Shown here: positions 1 through 15,413 of the stretch, one piece after another
Layout: each line of letters begins with the position of its first letter
Numbering within the stretch: the first letter of the stretch is position 1
Assembly (NCBI GenBank): GCA_028565635.1
Contig: JAOXYB010020237.1
Coordinates: 1 to 17,601 of the forward strand
Reading direction: 5' to 3'
From: Phoronis ovalis
Lineage: Eukaryota > Phoronida > Phoronidae
Length of the DNA: 17,601 nt
Position numbers and translations under genes: made by a program
The notes under the pieces: model-generated
Database searches by the model: none
The model's input: only the letters and a program-made list of their open reading frames with translations
Told to the model about the DNA's origin: nothing

Positions 1-1021
1 TTTAAGCCAATCACTATATACAGGCAAAGATGCATGAAAAGATTACTGAGATGTGTAATGGACTTATAATATTTCCCTTTCAGGGGTTTCCTGTATGGTG
101 TAGTTTTAATTTTAGCATAACTCATGCACAAATGAAAATGTGTGTATTTATTGGACAGTGATATCATGATTGCCATGATTGCGCGTCAAAAATGAGGCCT
201 TGAAGTTATTGAAGTAAAACAATTATACAGCATTGCTGCAGTTGTCAGCCAGTCTTGAGTGCTTTAAGCAGCTGGGTTTGCCGTTCAACAGACCAGTGCT
301 TGCAAAATAAATTTAATAATTTATTTAAATGACATTCTCCATTTATTTGAACATGGAAAATCTATTTACAATATAACATATTTACATCCCGAATTTCCCA
401 TAATGTAACAGATACATTAACATTTTACTTTTAATATACATGCAAGTATGTTATTCGAGTCTATTTTGTACATTTACAACAACTGAATGTCACATAAAAA
501 TTAACTATACTGTTACGTAACAAAACAATTTAATTTCTAATTTAACCGACCCAATTTTTTTGAAACAAATAAAAGTTCCTCTACATGTAGTTTCTTCCGC
601 TATTTCTTTTATAGAATTTCAAAAATCTACAAAAAATATTGCATTCAATTAAACCTTTACTACACGTACAGTTAAATGCAGTAATCCGTTGTTAACTATC
701 TTAAGCAGTCCGCATATGTTGTCCTTGAATGCTGTTTGACTAGATGCCTGATGTGATATTTTAAGTATCCCCATACGTTTTCGGGTGATTCTCATTACTG
801 CAAGTATTTTCAACCAGTTTATACCCGCCTGTTCGTAATAATCTACCGACTAGAATGTTTTGGGTCGTTGTCCTGAAACGCCAAAAGTGGAAAGTGTGGA
901 AGCATGACAATGCAATATGTACATAATTATTAAGGTGTTCATATTGTAATCATAATAGTTGGTACCTTTACTGTAAACACTAATTGGCTTTAATCTCGAA
1001 TGAATCTCGTCTTTACCAAAA

Positions 1022-1062
1022 GCTAGGATATATGAAACACTAAGAGTTTTATATATCCTAGC
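1022..1062. repeat. Hairpin with a 12-bp perfect stem
   Basis: GCTAGGATATAT (1022-1033) is the exact reverse complement of ATATATCCTAGC (1051-1062), with a 17-base loop. AGAGTTTTATATATCCTAGC overlapping its right arm recurs with one change at 2306-2325, at the edge of the fold-back element, so both may be remnants of one repeat family. Confidence 0.75.
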
Positions 1063-1082
1063 CAAAAGCTACAGTTATACGA

Positions 1083-1136
1083 TTTAATACGTTATGGTTT
1101 AATACGTTATACGAGTCATGCGATTTAATACGTTAT
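1083..1136. repeat. Three short repeats of TTTAATACGTTAT
   Basis: TTTAATACGTTAT occurs at 1083-1095, 1098-1110 and 1124-1136. The first and third copies share the longer unit GATTTAATACGTTATGGTT. Confidence 0.9.
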
Positions 1137-2185
1137 GGTTGTTAACTGAAGTCAATAAACATTACGAGTATAAATGCAGTTATAAAGCAACAGAATGAAA
1201 ATTTACCCGATCTACGTTTTGCTTAATCATACCTAAACAGTCGATTTGGGATATTTGTTGTGAATGAAAGGTGCAAGTGTGCCCCTTGAAAATATGCCTT
1301 TACATGGACCGGTCTATTTTATACCTTCAAGTATGACAAGTCCTGTTACCCTTTACGTCATATCACTGTCAACACATGCAGCCTATTGTCGGCTGCTGTG
1401 GCTTTGGCTTTGGTTTTGCAGAAGCTCATGAAAAGAAATTAAATATAGAAGACGCATTTTCAGAAAGTATTTGGCTTAAGCAACATGCATTACCGAGTGT
1501 CGTATATTGAAGTGAAAAAAAAAATAACATCAAGTATCAAGTGTATGATTTTAAAAGTTGCTATTCCTGAGAAAAATCATTGTATTAAAGCGATAAGCCA
1601 GATGATAAGAACAACGAGTGTTGTATGCAAGTCTGTCACATTATTCAGATGATTTATGCAATCTAATTTCACATTTCGGCTCATTATTTTGTATCCAACA
1701 TACAAGTTAGGTCTACCAAGGATATCCAACGTTTTATTATTTTTTTCTTGGACTTGCTTCAGACAAGATCTATTTTGTAAAGTAAGGAAAACCTAGCTAT
1801 ACAGAACTGTTATCTCTGCAGAGTTTGTTCTGTTCGCTAATAGTTTTATTGTTAAGTCCGAGCAGCGAGTATTTACTTTAGGCAGACATTTTTAATTTTT
1901 TTAACTGTTTAACTATTTTTTTTTGCTTTCTAATTTTTTTGGTTGTTCATTTTTCTTATTAAGTGCGATCACCGAACATTGCCAATATATAAGTGCGAGC
2001 ATTGCACCCTGGGTAATTAAGTCGATTTTAAAACTTCTTTCAGATGTTACCGTTGACAATGACATGCTAACCAAATAATTCAATTTTTTTTGCAGAAATA
2101 ACATCCCCTGGTCACGTTCTTACATCACGCTCTTGTCTTTTACATTAATCTTCAAACGTTATATGTCATAATTACCGCTCATATT

Positions 2186-2287
2186 GTAATTATTTTTAGC
2201 TAACCAATGCAGTTGCCAGCACGAAATAGATCTTCTGAATTCTAATTTGACTTTCCTCTACAAAGTAATGAATCAAGATAAAGGTAA
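2186..2287 (+). repeat. About 100-bp segment shared with 15021-15117
   Basis: TTTAGCTAAC, then CCAGCACGAA and TTCTGAA, recur in the same order and spacing at 15021-15117. Both copies end near a donor-like site: AAAGGTAAAC here and GAAGGTAAGC at 15106-15115. The downstream copy lies about 300 bp before the FReD pseudogene, while this one lies 5.3 kb before the intact exon 1. Neither copy has a convincing ORF. It may be a dispersed repeat or a remnant of the ancestral upstream region of the FReD unit. Confidence 0.5.
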
Positions 2288-2324
2288 ACATTAAATCTGT
2301 TTCTTAGAGTTTTATATAACCTAG

Positions 2325-3015
2325 CGCGAGAGAAGCTGGTAAGGAACATCGAAATGTTTCTTTTTGCGTAAATTACGTTATTAATGTTAGCCGGTGTTTG
2401 AAAAATGTACATTCTCTTAAAATGACTTAAGGTATTTGAAAAAAATCTTTTTCATTTACGGTCAATAAGATATTTGTCTAATTCGAGGAGTCCATTTGTC
2501 ATGTTTTTGCCGCGAATTCAAAGTTAATTGTGTTCTTTCGCGAAAATCATTTTTCACATTTAAAAACATCTAGAGGCATTGTTTTTTATTTTTTGATATG
2601 TTTGTCTCCTTTATTGAGCCTAATTTAGATATCATTTTTTTTACTCTCAACTCCGTACCAAACGGAATGAGTAGTAGAATTTATACCTCGGCGAATCACA
2701 AAAAGGGAGAAAATTCAGCGCGATTAGCCGTGATTCTAAAATTAAATGTCCACACTGTAAAATACGAATACCTTTCAAATATTATAAAAACATTTTCCAA
2801 TATATTTTGTTTTCCGCTATGTTTTTACAGTTAATACAACTAATTTTTTTTTAAAGCGAAAAATGTGATTTTTACGGAAAGAACACAATTTATGAACTGG
2901 CCGTTAACAATATATCATTGCGTTACTTGAAAAAATAGTGACGCCACGAATTACCCCTAACATAGATAACGTATTCTGTAAAAATGCAACATCCTTTATA
3001 CAAGCTTCTCTCGCG
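2325..3015. mobile_element. Old fold-back element with decayed long inverted arms
   Basis: CGCGAGAGAAGCT at 2325-2337 is matched exactly as a reverse complement at 3003-3015. Further inward, ATTACGTTATTAATGTTAG (2372-2390) pairs with 2957-2975 in 16 of 19 positions, and AATTGTGTTCTTTC (2526-2539) pairs exactly with 2877-2890. The arms therefore extend about 215 bp on the left and 140 bp on the right and flank an AT-rich middle. I see no target-site duplication and no transposase. The open stretch at 2598-2834 has no recognisable protein and lies partly in the arms. Confidence 0.7.
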
Positions 3016-4269
3016 GAAACATAATTTAATAACTATTAAGTGCAATAATGTGTAAGAATGTCCTGATGGAGTGCACAGGGTCATTCAGTGTACCTCCTAA
3101 GGAAAACATACCACTTTCTCATATTTGCAATATGCAGAATAGATAGTTATACATGCTATCATACAGCTAGTACTGACAATGTATGGATGGTTTTCAAGTT
3201 ATGTGTAACATTACTACCCAACATAGATTTTACATTGTTATATGATGATAAAACACCCATATACCCTAACAGGCATCTGATTTTGGGGATAAATGCATTT
3301 TGTTCAAGCATACTCAATATATTTAGTGTGAAAGTGAAATCATGCATTGCTTTAGTCAACTATTTGAAGACAACATTTATATTATGATAAGGGTTATCTA
3401 TATATTCAGGTTACTTCAATTCCTTTTACATCAACCAAGGGCAGGGAAAGTAAACATAAGTAACTAAATATTACTTCTACATGTTACTTGATGCATGAAG
3501 TACAACTGCGCATAAAACACAGGTCAGAGATTACATTGGCAGATATATAGCCAATGTATTTTAATGTTTTATGACAAAAGGACCAATGACCGTGTATATT
3601 AATTTTAGATCACCCACGTAGAGGTCAAAATGAGTTTATAAAAATTGTTTTATTTTTTTGGAATTTCAATTTTGGAATTTCAAGGAGAAATGTGCTATTT
3701 TAAAATGTTTAGACTAATATTTATGCTTTGGAAGCAATGCTCCTTTGAAAAATGTATGATATTTCATTATTTGTGATATATTTCCTTCATATCTAATTGC
3801 TTAATTAATCAATTACATTTTATTTAGTGATTAAAGTCTCGTAATTTGTTTAAGCTATATTTTGGGAAAGTTTCATTGATATCAGTATAAAGGAAACAAA
3901 ATAACATTTTTTTTTAATTCACGGACAATTATTACTTCTTAGTAAGACACTGGTTACAGAATATAGCATTTTTAAAAAGCCTAAATGTGTGTGTATGTGT
4001 GTGTGTGTAAATATTCTGCTTCAGTTCTTCCGACTATCACAGAGACGGGAGCTCCTACAACAACGCAAACAACAACATATATTGTTTCCTAGTCGGGTTT
4101 ATATTTTGTAGTGCAATGCAGTAATGTTGAAACTTGTTGATAAGAGAAAACATAGTATAGAAGCACTGTCACAACACTATCAAAACAGGTGACACGATGT
4201 AAATACTACAATTGAACAACTGCATCAGTATATTTTGGATCGCCATAAACCCCAACAACAGGATTCAAA
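3016..4269. other. Noncoding; unrecognised 99-codon open stretch at 3088-3387
   Basis: The stretch at 3088-3387 (+) begins with GTG and not ATG, and overlaps a 66-codon antisense stretch. Its translation (LLRKTYHFLIFAICRI and on) matches nothing I recognise. A hairpin ACATTGGC/GCCAATGT (3533-3557) and a direct repeat of TTTGGAATTTCAA (about 3657-3684) are also present. Confidence 0.6.
3986..4008. repeat. GT dinucleotide microsatellite
   Basis: A TG repeat with one interruption (TGTGTGTGTATGTGTGTG and onward). Confidence 0.9.
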
Positions 4270-4740
4270 AAGTTATTTCAGCATGCATAATAGAATTATC
4301 TCAGGATGAAATCTAGCACAGGAAACCAGCGATCCTGTTTCTTAGTATACAATCGAAAGCATTACAATAGTTTCTACAGACAAGCCACTAACATACTGAA
4401 AACATTTACACTTCAAAAAGTGTTTAAAATAACTATTAGAAGCCACTTTCATTTTGTGCAATTCACCATGGTTACTTATTTGATAATTGAAACATAAATG
4501 ACAATAATACAAATCAGAAAAATAATCTGATGTCTTAGACCATTTTGAAACAGTGAAATAGCCTGAGATGAGATCTAGACTGCCCCACTTAATTGTAATA
4601 TGTTGAGATCTATACCAATACAATAGAATTCAAATAATGTATACAGGAATACCACGATCAAGTATTTTTTTAAAGAATCTGACGATTAACACGATCAAAG
4701 GCTTTGGATGTATAAAAATAACAAAAAAGGTTTATAACTT
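4270..4740 (-). pseudogene. Decayed non-LTR retrotransposon (LINE) reverse transcriptase fragment
   Basis: On the minus strand, pieces of one RT domain appear in order across several frames. CYFYTSKAFDRVNRQ is motif A; in LINE RTs this reads LDxSKAFDxV, and here the catalytic Asp is replaced by Tyr. A frameshift leads to FFKKILDRGIPVYII, a TGA where Arg is expected, then ILLYWYRSQHITIKWG. Next is GYFTVS with a shifted NGLRHQ, matching VSNGVRQGG. The YADD catalytic block is missing through an internal deletion, and the frame resumes with YYCHLCFNYQ, LHKMKVASNSYFKHFL and a shifted NAFDCILRNRIAGF, typical of the region after the RT palm. It is clearly inactive. The LINE clade was not determined. 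Confidence 0.75.
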
Positions 4741-4763
4741 TTGCAAAAGTTAAAAATCGTAAA

Positions 4764-4839
4764 TACACACACACACACCCCCAACCAACCGCACACCCAT
4801 ACTCACATACCCCCCCCCCCCCCCCCCCCACACACACAC
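4764..4839. repeat. Compound CA / poly-C microsatellite with a 20-base C run
   Basis: An (AC)n tract at 4764-4777 is followed by C-rich sequence, an uninterrupted run of 20 C at 4810-4829 and another (AC)5 to 4839. It lies immediately upstream, in transcription sense, of the minus-strand LINE fragment. Homopolymer length is prone to sequencing error, so the exact count is uncertain. Confidence 0.95.
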
Positions 4840-4840
4840 G

Positions 4841-7537
4841 TTTCCTAACAATTAACTTTAATGTGACCTCTAAAAACAGGCCACCTGGTGGAATTAGTGA
4901 GAAATACACAGAAAACTAGTTTACATTGTCATCTTGATATAATCCCTGTTTTTTGATAAATAATGACATTTTCAAATTGTAATTTTTCTCACCTTGTGCG
5001 AAATTATATCTACTTCCAAATAGAGAAGTCCCCATGGCCGTCCAGTGGCCAAAAGAAAACAAAATAGTTCTTATTAATACGCGTGCCGGACTATATCAAT
5101 TCATGTATACATATGCACTTACCATAGCTGCACTTGGCTATCAGTTGCCATATGACATTAATGCTCACGTTTGAAACTAAATTGACTGTCAGTAGTTATT
5201 AAATAATGCTCACATCTGGATAAGATGATATATTAAAAAAGCAGAGAGATAACACTAGCCAAGGCTATTGGCCTAAACCTTTTTCTGTATCAGTGATCAT
5301 TCAACTAATAGTTTTAGAAAGTTGAACTGGCCCTATAAAAAGGTCATGTAAAAGAAACGAAAATGTCTATACGCATATAAGAAATGTCTATAATCTGCAT
5401 GTATAAGAATATGGTCTGTATGTGCTAGAGAAATAGTTGTGCTAGTTATCAAATTAGAATAACTGTTACTAGAAGCACTATTTTGTTTGAGAGTCTATTT
5501 AATTAAAAACTGCTTACAGTATTTTTCGCAAAATGGCTTTTAGGTTATTTCATTTGACGGAAAATGGACGCTTCCTAAACCTTTCCAAAAATTATATTGA
5601 CATTATGTGTAGAATCAGTTTTATCGTGGAAAAATGACTGGTTATCAATAGGCCAAGAAAAAACTATGGAAACAGGCCAGACAAAATTGTTCGTCGGGTA
5701 AGCTAATCAGTGAATCCCGTAATTTCTTTAGTTTCTTTTACACACTGATAATTAAACTTTATAAAGTCAACTGGCTTCTTAACAGCACAATTATGCAATT
5801 AAGTAACAAGTCCATACGAACTGAATGTAGGTGAATAATTCAAATCGCTATTTAACACTGAATTTCAAAAAAGTATTTATTTTTTAGAAATTGCTTCTTT
5901 CATTTGAAAATTCACAATATTAGAATGGTAAGTATTCCGTTTTCACTTTGTACTTACAAAAAAATACACCGGAATTATTTTGTCTGTGCAATGGAAGATT
6001 AGTAATAAACTGTGACGCAGACGATAGTTAATTCCTACTACAAAAAAGAAAAACATGAAATTATTAGTTTTGCAAGATACTATATATTACATTACTAAGT
6101 TATTCTATGATCACGTCTTTTCCCTGTAACTGGAATGAGTTTACGCCACCTCGCATTAACTTACTAAGGCTTTGGATGATATACAAACTTCTGAATAGCA
6201 TCCTAGAGTTTTAGTTCGCCAACGCCATATCAGTCACGCCGAATTACTTCAAATGCTATCAAAACTTGAAATCAAGATTCTACATCTAATTTAAAAAGTC
6301 ATTATGTTTAAAATAAAATATAAAAAGGAAGACAAAGGCATTAACTAGTGTAATTAATGGTACAATATAACAATATTTCTACCAGATTTCTATACATCAA
6401 CCATACATAATAATGCTTTAGCGTCACTAAAGTGTCTGTAACTGTATATCATGGATTATATATTTACCTATCCTGGTACCCTTTTTGAAAACTGCTGTAC
6501 CCATGATAAATATCATAAATAAAAAACGAAAAATGATCTGAGCCACATCAGATAATCCCCGTTTTCAGAGTATCCCCGTGTGTGAATGAATCGGGATTAT
6601 GTACAGAGGAACCTTTATATGTCACGTGTCCGAACGTAACAACAGTGTGATTGTTCGTGCACTTAACCAAAACAGTGATGACATCTTACCATTACTTTTT
6701 TCATACTTCTATGTTATTTAAACCAGATATTTAAATTCTACCATTACTCCTTCAAATCGCAATGCAGATGCAGTCGGTAGTTAATATGCCCGGTCTTTGA
6801 TATCAGTGTCTCTGAACAATCAAACATGTGAATCTTTCACAATGAAAAAATGAGAAAAAGTTAATCAAACCGTAAATAACTATTCTCAACAAGAGTTTTA
6901 ACAATGTGTAGTATATATTACAGGTTTATTCGATCATGTCACCAAAAGCAGCTGATTCACGTTGAAGTCATCTTATTTTTCCCATAGAAATCGTCCCCTG
7001 TGATTTTAAACATTATAAACTAAAAAACAGAATTTATAGTAGTTTATATTTTATTTCTCTCCATTATATGAAAAGTCTTTTCTCTAAAATATACTTGAAA
7101 CATTTCGAAACTGCATGCTGTATATAATTGGACCTGTACATGCAACGCTAAAAGTATTATAGGGATGTCGCCAGCGTATTGTGCATTGCGGCTTACAAGA
7201 ATCTCGTGGATGTAATGTATCGCTATCAGACACAGTTATGTATGCTTATGTTGTTCGAAGAACTATTCTGCATATTTTATAGAAATCTGTGAATGCAGCA
7301 AAGTAAATCTAGGGGACTATCTGAGATAAATATTATTTTATTAACTAACCCAGTTCGGTCACTAATAATTTTTAAAATATAAAGATGAGACATTCCGTCC
7401 TAAACATTTCCTGAAATGTTGTTTGTTATGTGTCCTTGCACTGTGTTACACATTTAGGTACCAGGTAAATGCATTTAGTGATATGCGTTTGCATTTGTAC
7501 ATGTGTATATGTGTTTATTGAATATGTTTATGTACAG
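4841..7537. other. Noncoding upstream or intronic sequence before FReD exon 1
   Basis: No signal-peptide exon, coiled coil or collagen-like repeat was found. Because exon 1 of the FReD starts in phase 1, this stretch is probably intron if the upstream exons exist. A perfect palindrome AACATTTCCTGAAATGTT lies at 7403-7420, and a TG-rich stretch leads into the exon 1 acceptor. Confidence 0.6.
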
Positions 7538-12156
<4,619 letters not shown>

Positions 12157-12394
12157 CCGTAAAAGGAAGCGGTTTTAACAATTAAATATTATGTTCTCAA
12201 TTAAATGTTTCCTTTAAGATATAGAGTAACACTTTAATTTACAAAATGGCGATATGTGGATAATATATTTTTATTCCTATCAAGTAATCTATTTCGTGGA
12301 CATGCGACTAGTTATGAGACCAGAGATTAAATTGAAGTACATTAATTTAATGTAACACGCCTTCTTATATCACATACACAGCCAATATGTTGAC

Positions 12395-12400
12395 AATAAA
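12395..12400 (+). terminator. Polyadenylation signal AATAAA
   Basis: A canonical AATAAA lies 239 bases after the FReD stop codon. It is followed within 20-35 bases by T-rich sequence with CTGTATTTG. It is the first clear hexamer downstream in a suitable context, so the 3' UTR is likely about 260 nt. Cleavage site and use are inferred. Confidence 0.65.
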
Positions 12401-13184
12401 ATATTGAACTTTTAAAAATATCTGTATTTGAGCATAACATTGAGTTTTTAGTTATTTTTAATTCCAAAAATGAAAATACATGTACGTGCACGACTTTATT
12501 TAGTTATACTCAATGGTTATTCACTACAGCTACTGTTTGCTTCATCATACAAAACATTATACTCGCTATATTTGCATGGACGACTAAGTTAATTACGTTT
12601 AGTCCTTATAACCGTACTTAGAATACATTTGGATAACACCGAACATGTAACGGGACAGCATAATTCATCATTACTTTTTTATAACTAGTATGATGCTGAC
12701 GCACATGCGGAGAGGAGAGGTAAAAGCAGGACATGTAGAGGATCGAAACACTAGCACTAATAGAATACATCTAGTGTGTTCTTCAAGCCCAAACTTGACC
12801 CTGCCTTTTACGGCGTTCTTTCTACATAACAGACTACAATAGCCGTAATTGGCACCTGATCGTGAATAGTCTATTTTTGACAAGAATTCGTAAATTGATC
12901 TCAATTCACAAAATGGGTTCTTATAGACTGCGATAATCAAAAATGCATTCAACAATGCATGCATTCGCTTTTAACACACGCTACGGCATCAAATATAATC
13001 TGAGCCAGAATTGATATCAACCATATACAACCAGCCGAGGCATATCAGTCAGGCAGTGAACAGAAACAGGCTCACTCGTAATTATATCACAAATAATTTG
13101 TCGTTTTATACACAACAACTTTCTAAAGTCTTCTATGCTATGTTCAAGTACATAGCAGTTGAATACCGGTATTTCAAGGGTATT

Positions 13185-13338
13185 TAAAGCAAACCATGTT
13201 TTATGCGTTCTAAAAAATAGTATCTCCCGGTACATAAAGATACTCAGTACTTATGAAAGCATGCTCAAGTGATAAGACGCTGAATAGAAATATTTATTTA
13301 GCGAAAAAATTAATAAAATTGTTTAACAATATTTCGTA
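13185..13338. repeat. 154-bp direct repeat, copy 1
   Basis: It starts TAAAGCAAACCATGTT and ends AACAATATTTCGTA. It aligns without gaps to 14058-14211 with about 12 mismatches counted by eye (about 92% identity). Similarity stops sharply at both ends. No terminal inverted repeats were seen, and neither copy is coding. A 12-bp palindrome AATACCGGTATT lies just before it at 13162. Confidence 0.9.
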
Positions 13339-14057
13339 ACATTACAACCTATGTCTATGAAGAGTTAAATGTCACAAATTTACTTGAGTGGGCGATGTGT
13401 CTATTTGAAATACCCGTATTCAACTGATACGTACTGAAATATTTTATATCTGGCCTCAGCCACATCCGATGGCGTAATAAATTTACTATGTCAACGCTAC
13501 CTTAAGTTTTAATGCTATTCTCAAATAAACACGGCGACTTTACCTCGTCAAATATTAGAGTTGAATCAACAGGCAAGTACCTGGGAAAATGTTGCTGCTA
13601 AATAATAAACCACACAATCTAAGCAACAAGTAATTAAAACTAAACTACAAGCCATGGAGTCCACACTGGCAACTGAAATCCAGTATGTGAATCCCAGAGT
13701 CAAACAATGACCCATGGCTTGAACGCTCAATTGAAAGGTTTGCAAAAATTGTAAGGTTTACAAAAAATTGAGTATTGATAGCAAACTGCAAGCAACAGAG
13801 TTTAAGCTAACGGCCCAAATCTATGAATTGAAAACTAAGTAGAGATGAAAGATTAATCAAAGGTTTGATGATGCATATAACAGAAATGGTCGGAGTGGTA
13901 GAATTATAAAGTTGGGAAAATAGTATTTATAAATTGATAAAAACCAATAACGTAATAATATTTTATTTCGATTATGCACCGATAGTGGTTTTTCGTACAG
14001 GTATTAACAAAACAAATATGAAAACAGTTCCTTATGAATCAATCAAAACCTAAAAAT

Positions 14058-14211
14058 TAAAGCAAATCATGTTGTATGCGTTCTAAAAAATCTTATCTCA
14101 CAGTACATAAAGATACTCAGTACTTATGAAAGCATGATCAAGTGATAAGACGCTGGATAGAAACATTTATTTATCGAAAAAATGTATAAAATTGTTTAAC
14201 AATATTTCGTA
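14058..14211. repeat. 154-bp direct repeat, copy 2
   Basis: This is the second copy of the unit at 13185, 873 bp downstream and in the same orientation, the same length and gap-free. It could be a short dispersed repeat inserted twice or a remnant of a local duplication whose middle has diverged. Confidence 0.9.
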
Positions 14212-15020
14212 GGTGAAAGATGCAGCTATAAAGATGAGATGAGATGGTTACACTCAAAAGATGGCACTGTTTACCCTGATATGTTTACAAATTAACCTAC
14301 CTTTGCATGTCGTGCAACTCAAAAAATCTGTCAACTGCACAAAACATGTTTTTATTTTTGAAATCCAAACTACGTATACATGTAAGTCTATTGACGCTGA
14401 ATGAAAAATATACATGTTAAATCGGATATTACGCAAGATTAAAGAATTCTCAATACAAAGAATTATCTACTTTCAATTTAGACGTAAACATATTTTTTAT
14501 TTGTACGTAACTGCAGAACGTAGCTGCAAGGAAGAACGGGTCAATTGAAATTAAATTGATCAATGTTTTCTTTTCCTGTTTGATGAAACACTCACTTTTT
14601 GATAGCCGGGTTACTTTACAACTTGATCTACTGAATGAATCAGATAGATGTTATAGCGTATGCCGAAGTGGTAGATTTCAGATTCTGAACTGTGATGTTT
14701 TCTACAGATTTCAAGATAATTCTGAATTATTAAATAAAAATTTAAACAGGTCGATTTTACACTATCTGTTAAGTAACCGTACATCAAACAGTCCTATCTT
14801 ATAATTACAAATAACAAATTACAGTAACTAATGTCCTGACCATAACATACCCGTTGCAGCCAATTAATAATCATATTCTGGCGCAGGCACCCATTTTAAG
14901 TTTAACAGCAATGCAAAATTTGACTTATAAATAGTCAACTAATCTCAACAGCAGAAAATTTGCTCGCCTTGAGGTTTCACCTGTTTCGTAGTACTTTAAA
15001 TGCGATCAAAACTTCCACTG

Positions 15021-15117
15021 CAATTAGATTTAGCTAACTACTGCGATTACCAGCACGAATTTGGTTTTCTGAAAACTAAGTTAATTAAGCCGAATATCAT
15101 AAATAGCGAAGGTAAGC
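15021..15117 (+). repeat. Second copy of the shared upstream segment
   Basis: This is the partner of 2186-2287. It contains GCGAAGGTAAGCATCC, which fits a strong 5' splice-site consensus, but no coding sequence recognisable as a signal peptide precedes it. Confidence 0.5.
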
Positions 15118-15413
15118 ATCCATGGTTAACATGCATAACCAAGAAATATAAGTTTGACTAATCTTTACTACACAGCAATGAATAAGAGTAGGACTGTTAA
15201 ATATAAAAGTAAGTGTTTATAACCGATAAAAGTTCACCATTAATAATGTACGTATAGTTAGAGCATTTTGCAAAAAAAAACAAATAATAATAATTAGATA
15301 ATAAAAGGCAAATTGAGTCAAAAGTCTGATTTAAACCAGAGATCACCAATGTATGTCAAACACATTTCATCACCACAAACTATTACGATTTATTGAATAT
15401 TTTTAATGAAAAG

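Larger units (their letters stand above)
1..2185. other. Noncoding, AT-rich; no gene seen
   Basis: Apart from the repeats near 1.02-1.14 kb, I see only short chance ORFs of 60-70 codons, without domains. An AT-rich hairpin lies at 305-326. A degenerate pair of AAGTGCGA units occurs near 1962 and 1991. Confidence 0.7.
12401..15413. other. Noncoding spacer between the FReD gene and its pseudogene
   Basis: It holds the 154-bp repeat pair and the shared segment at 15021. Inverted CAAGCCATGG / CCATGGCTTG arms lie near 13648 and 13713. Open stretches at 12671-12964 (-), 13017-13235 (-) and 14556-14804 (+) have no recognisable domain and no splice support, and I treat them as chance ORFs. Confidence 0.6.

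Noticed and set aside
3088-3387. 99-codon open stretch on the plus strand
   Set aside because: It has no ATG start, no recognisable domain, and overlaps another open stretch on the opposite strand; this length is expected by chance in 17 kb.
5576-5697. Possible upstream exon with donor GTAAGC at 5698
   Set aside because: The open frame is only about 40 codons, has no clear acceptor, no signal peptide and no resemblance to FReD N-terminal regions.
7403-7420. Palindrome AACATTTCCTGAAATGTT as a STAT-type site
   Set aside because: The spacing TTC-2-GAA differs from the usual three-base spacer and the position is probably intronic, so regulation cannot be claimed.
12671-12964. 97-codon minus-strand open stretch
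   Set aside because: No domain or splice signals support it, and its composition does not stand out from the surrounding noncoding DNA.
13017-13235. Minus-strand open stretch overlapping the 154-bp repeat
   Set aside because: The equivalent frame is not maintained in the second repeat copy, and no protein similarity is seen.
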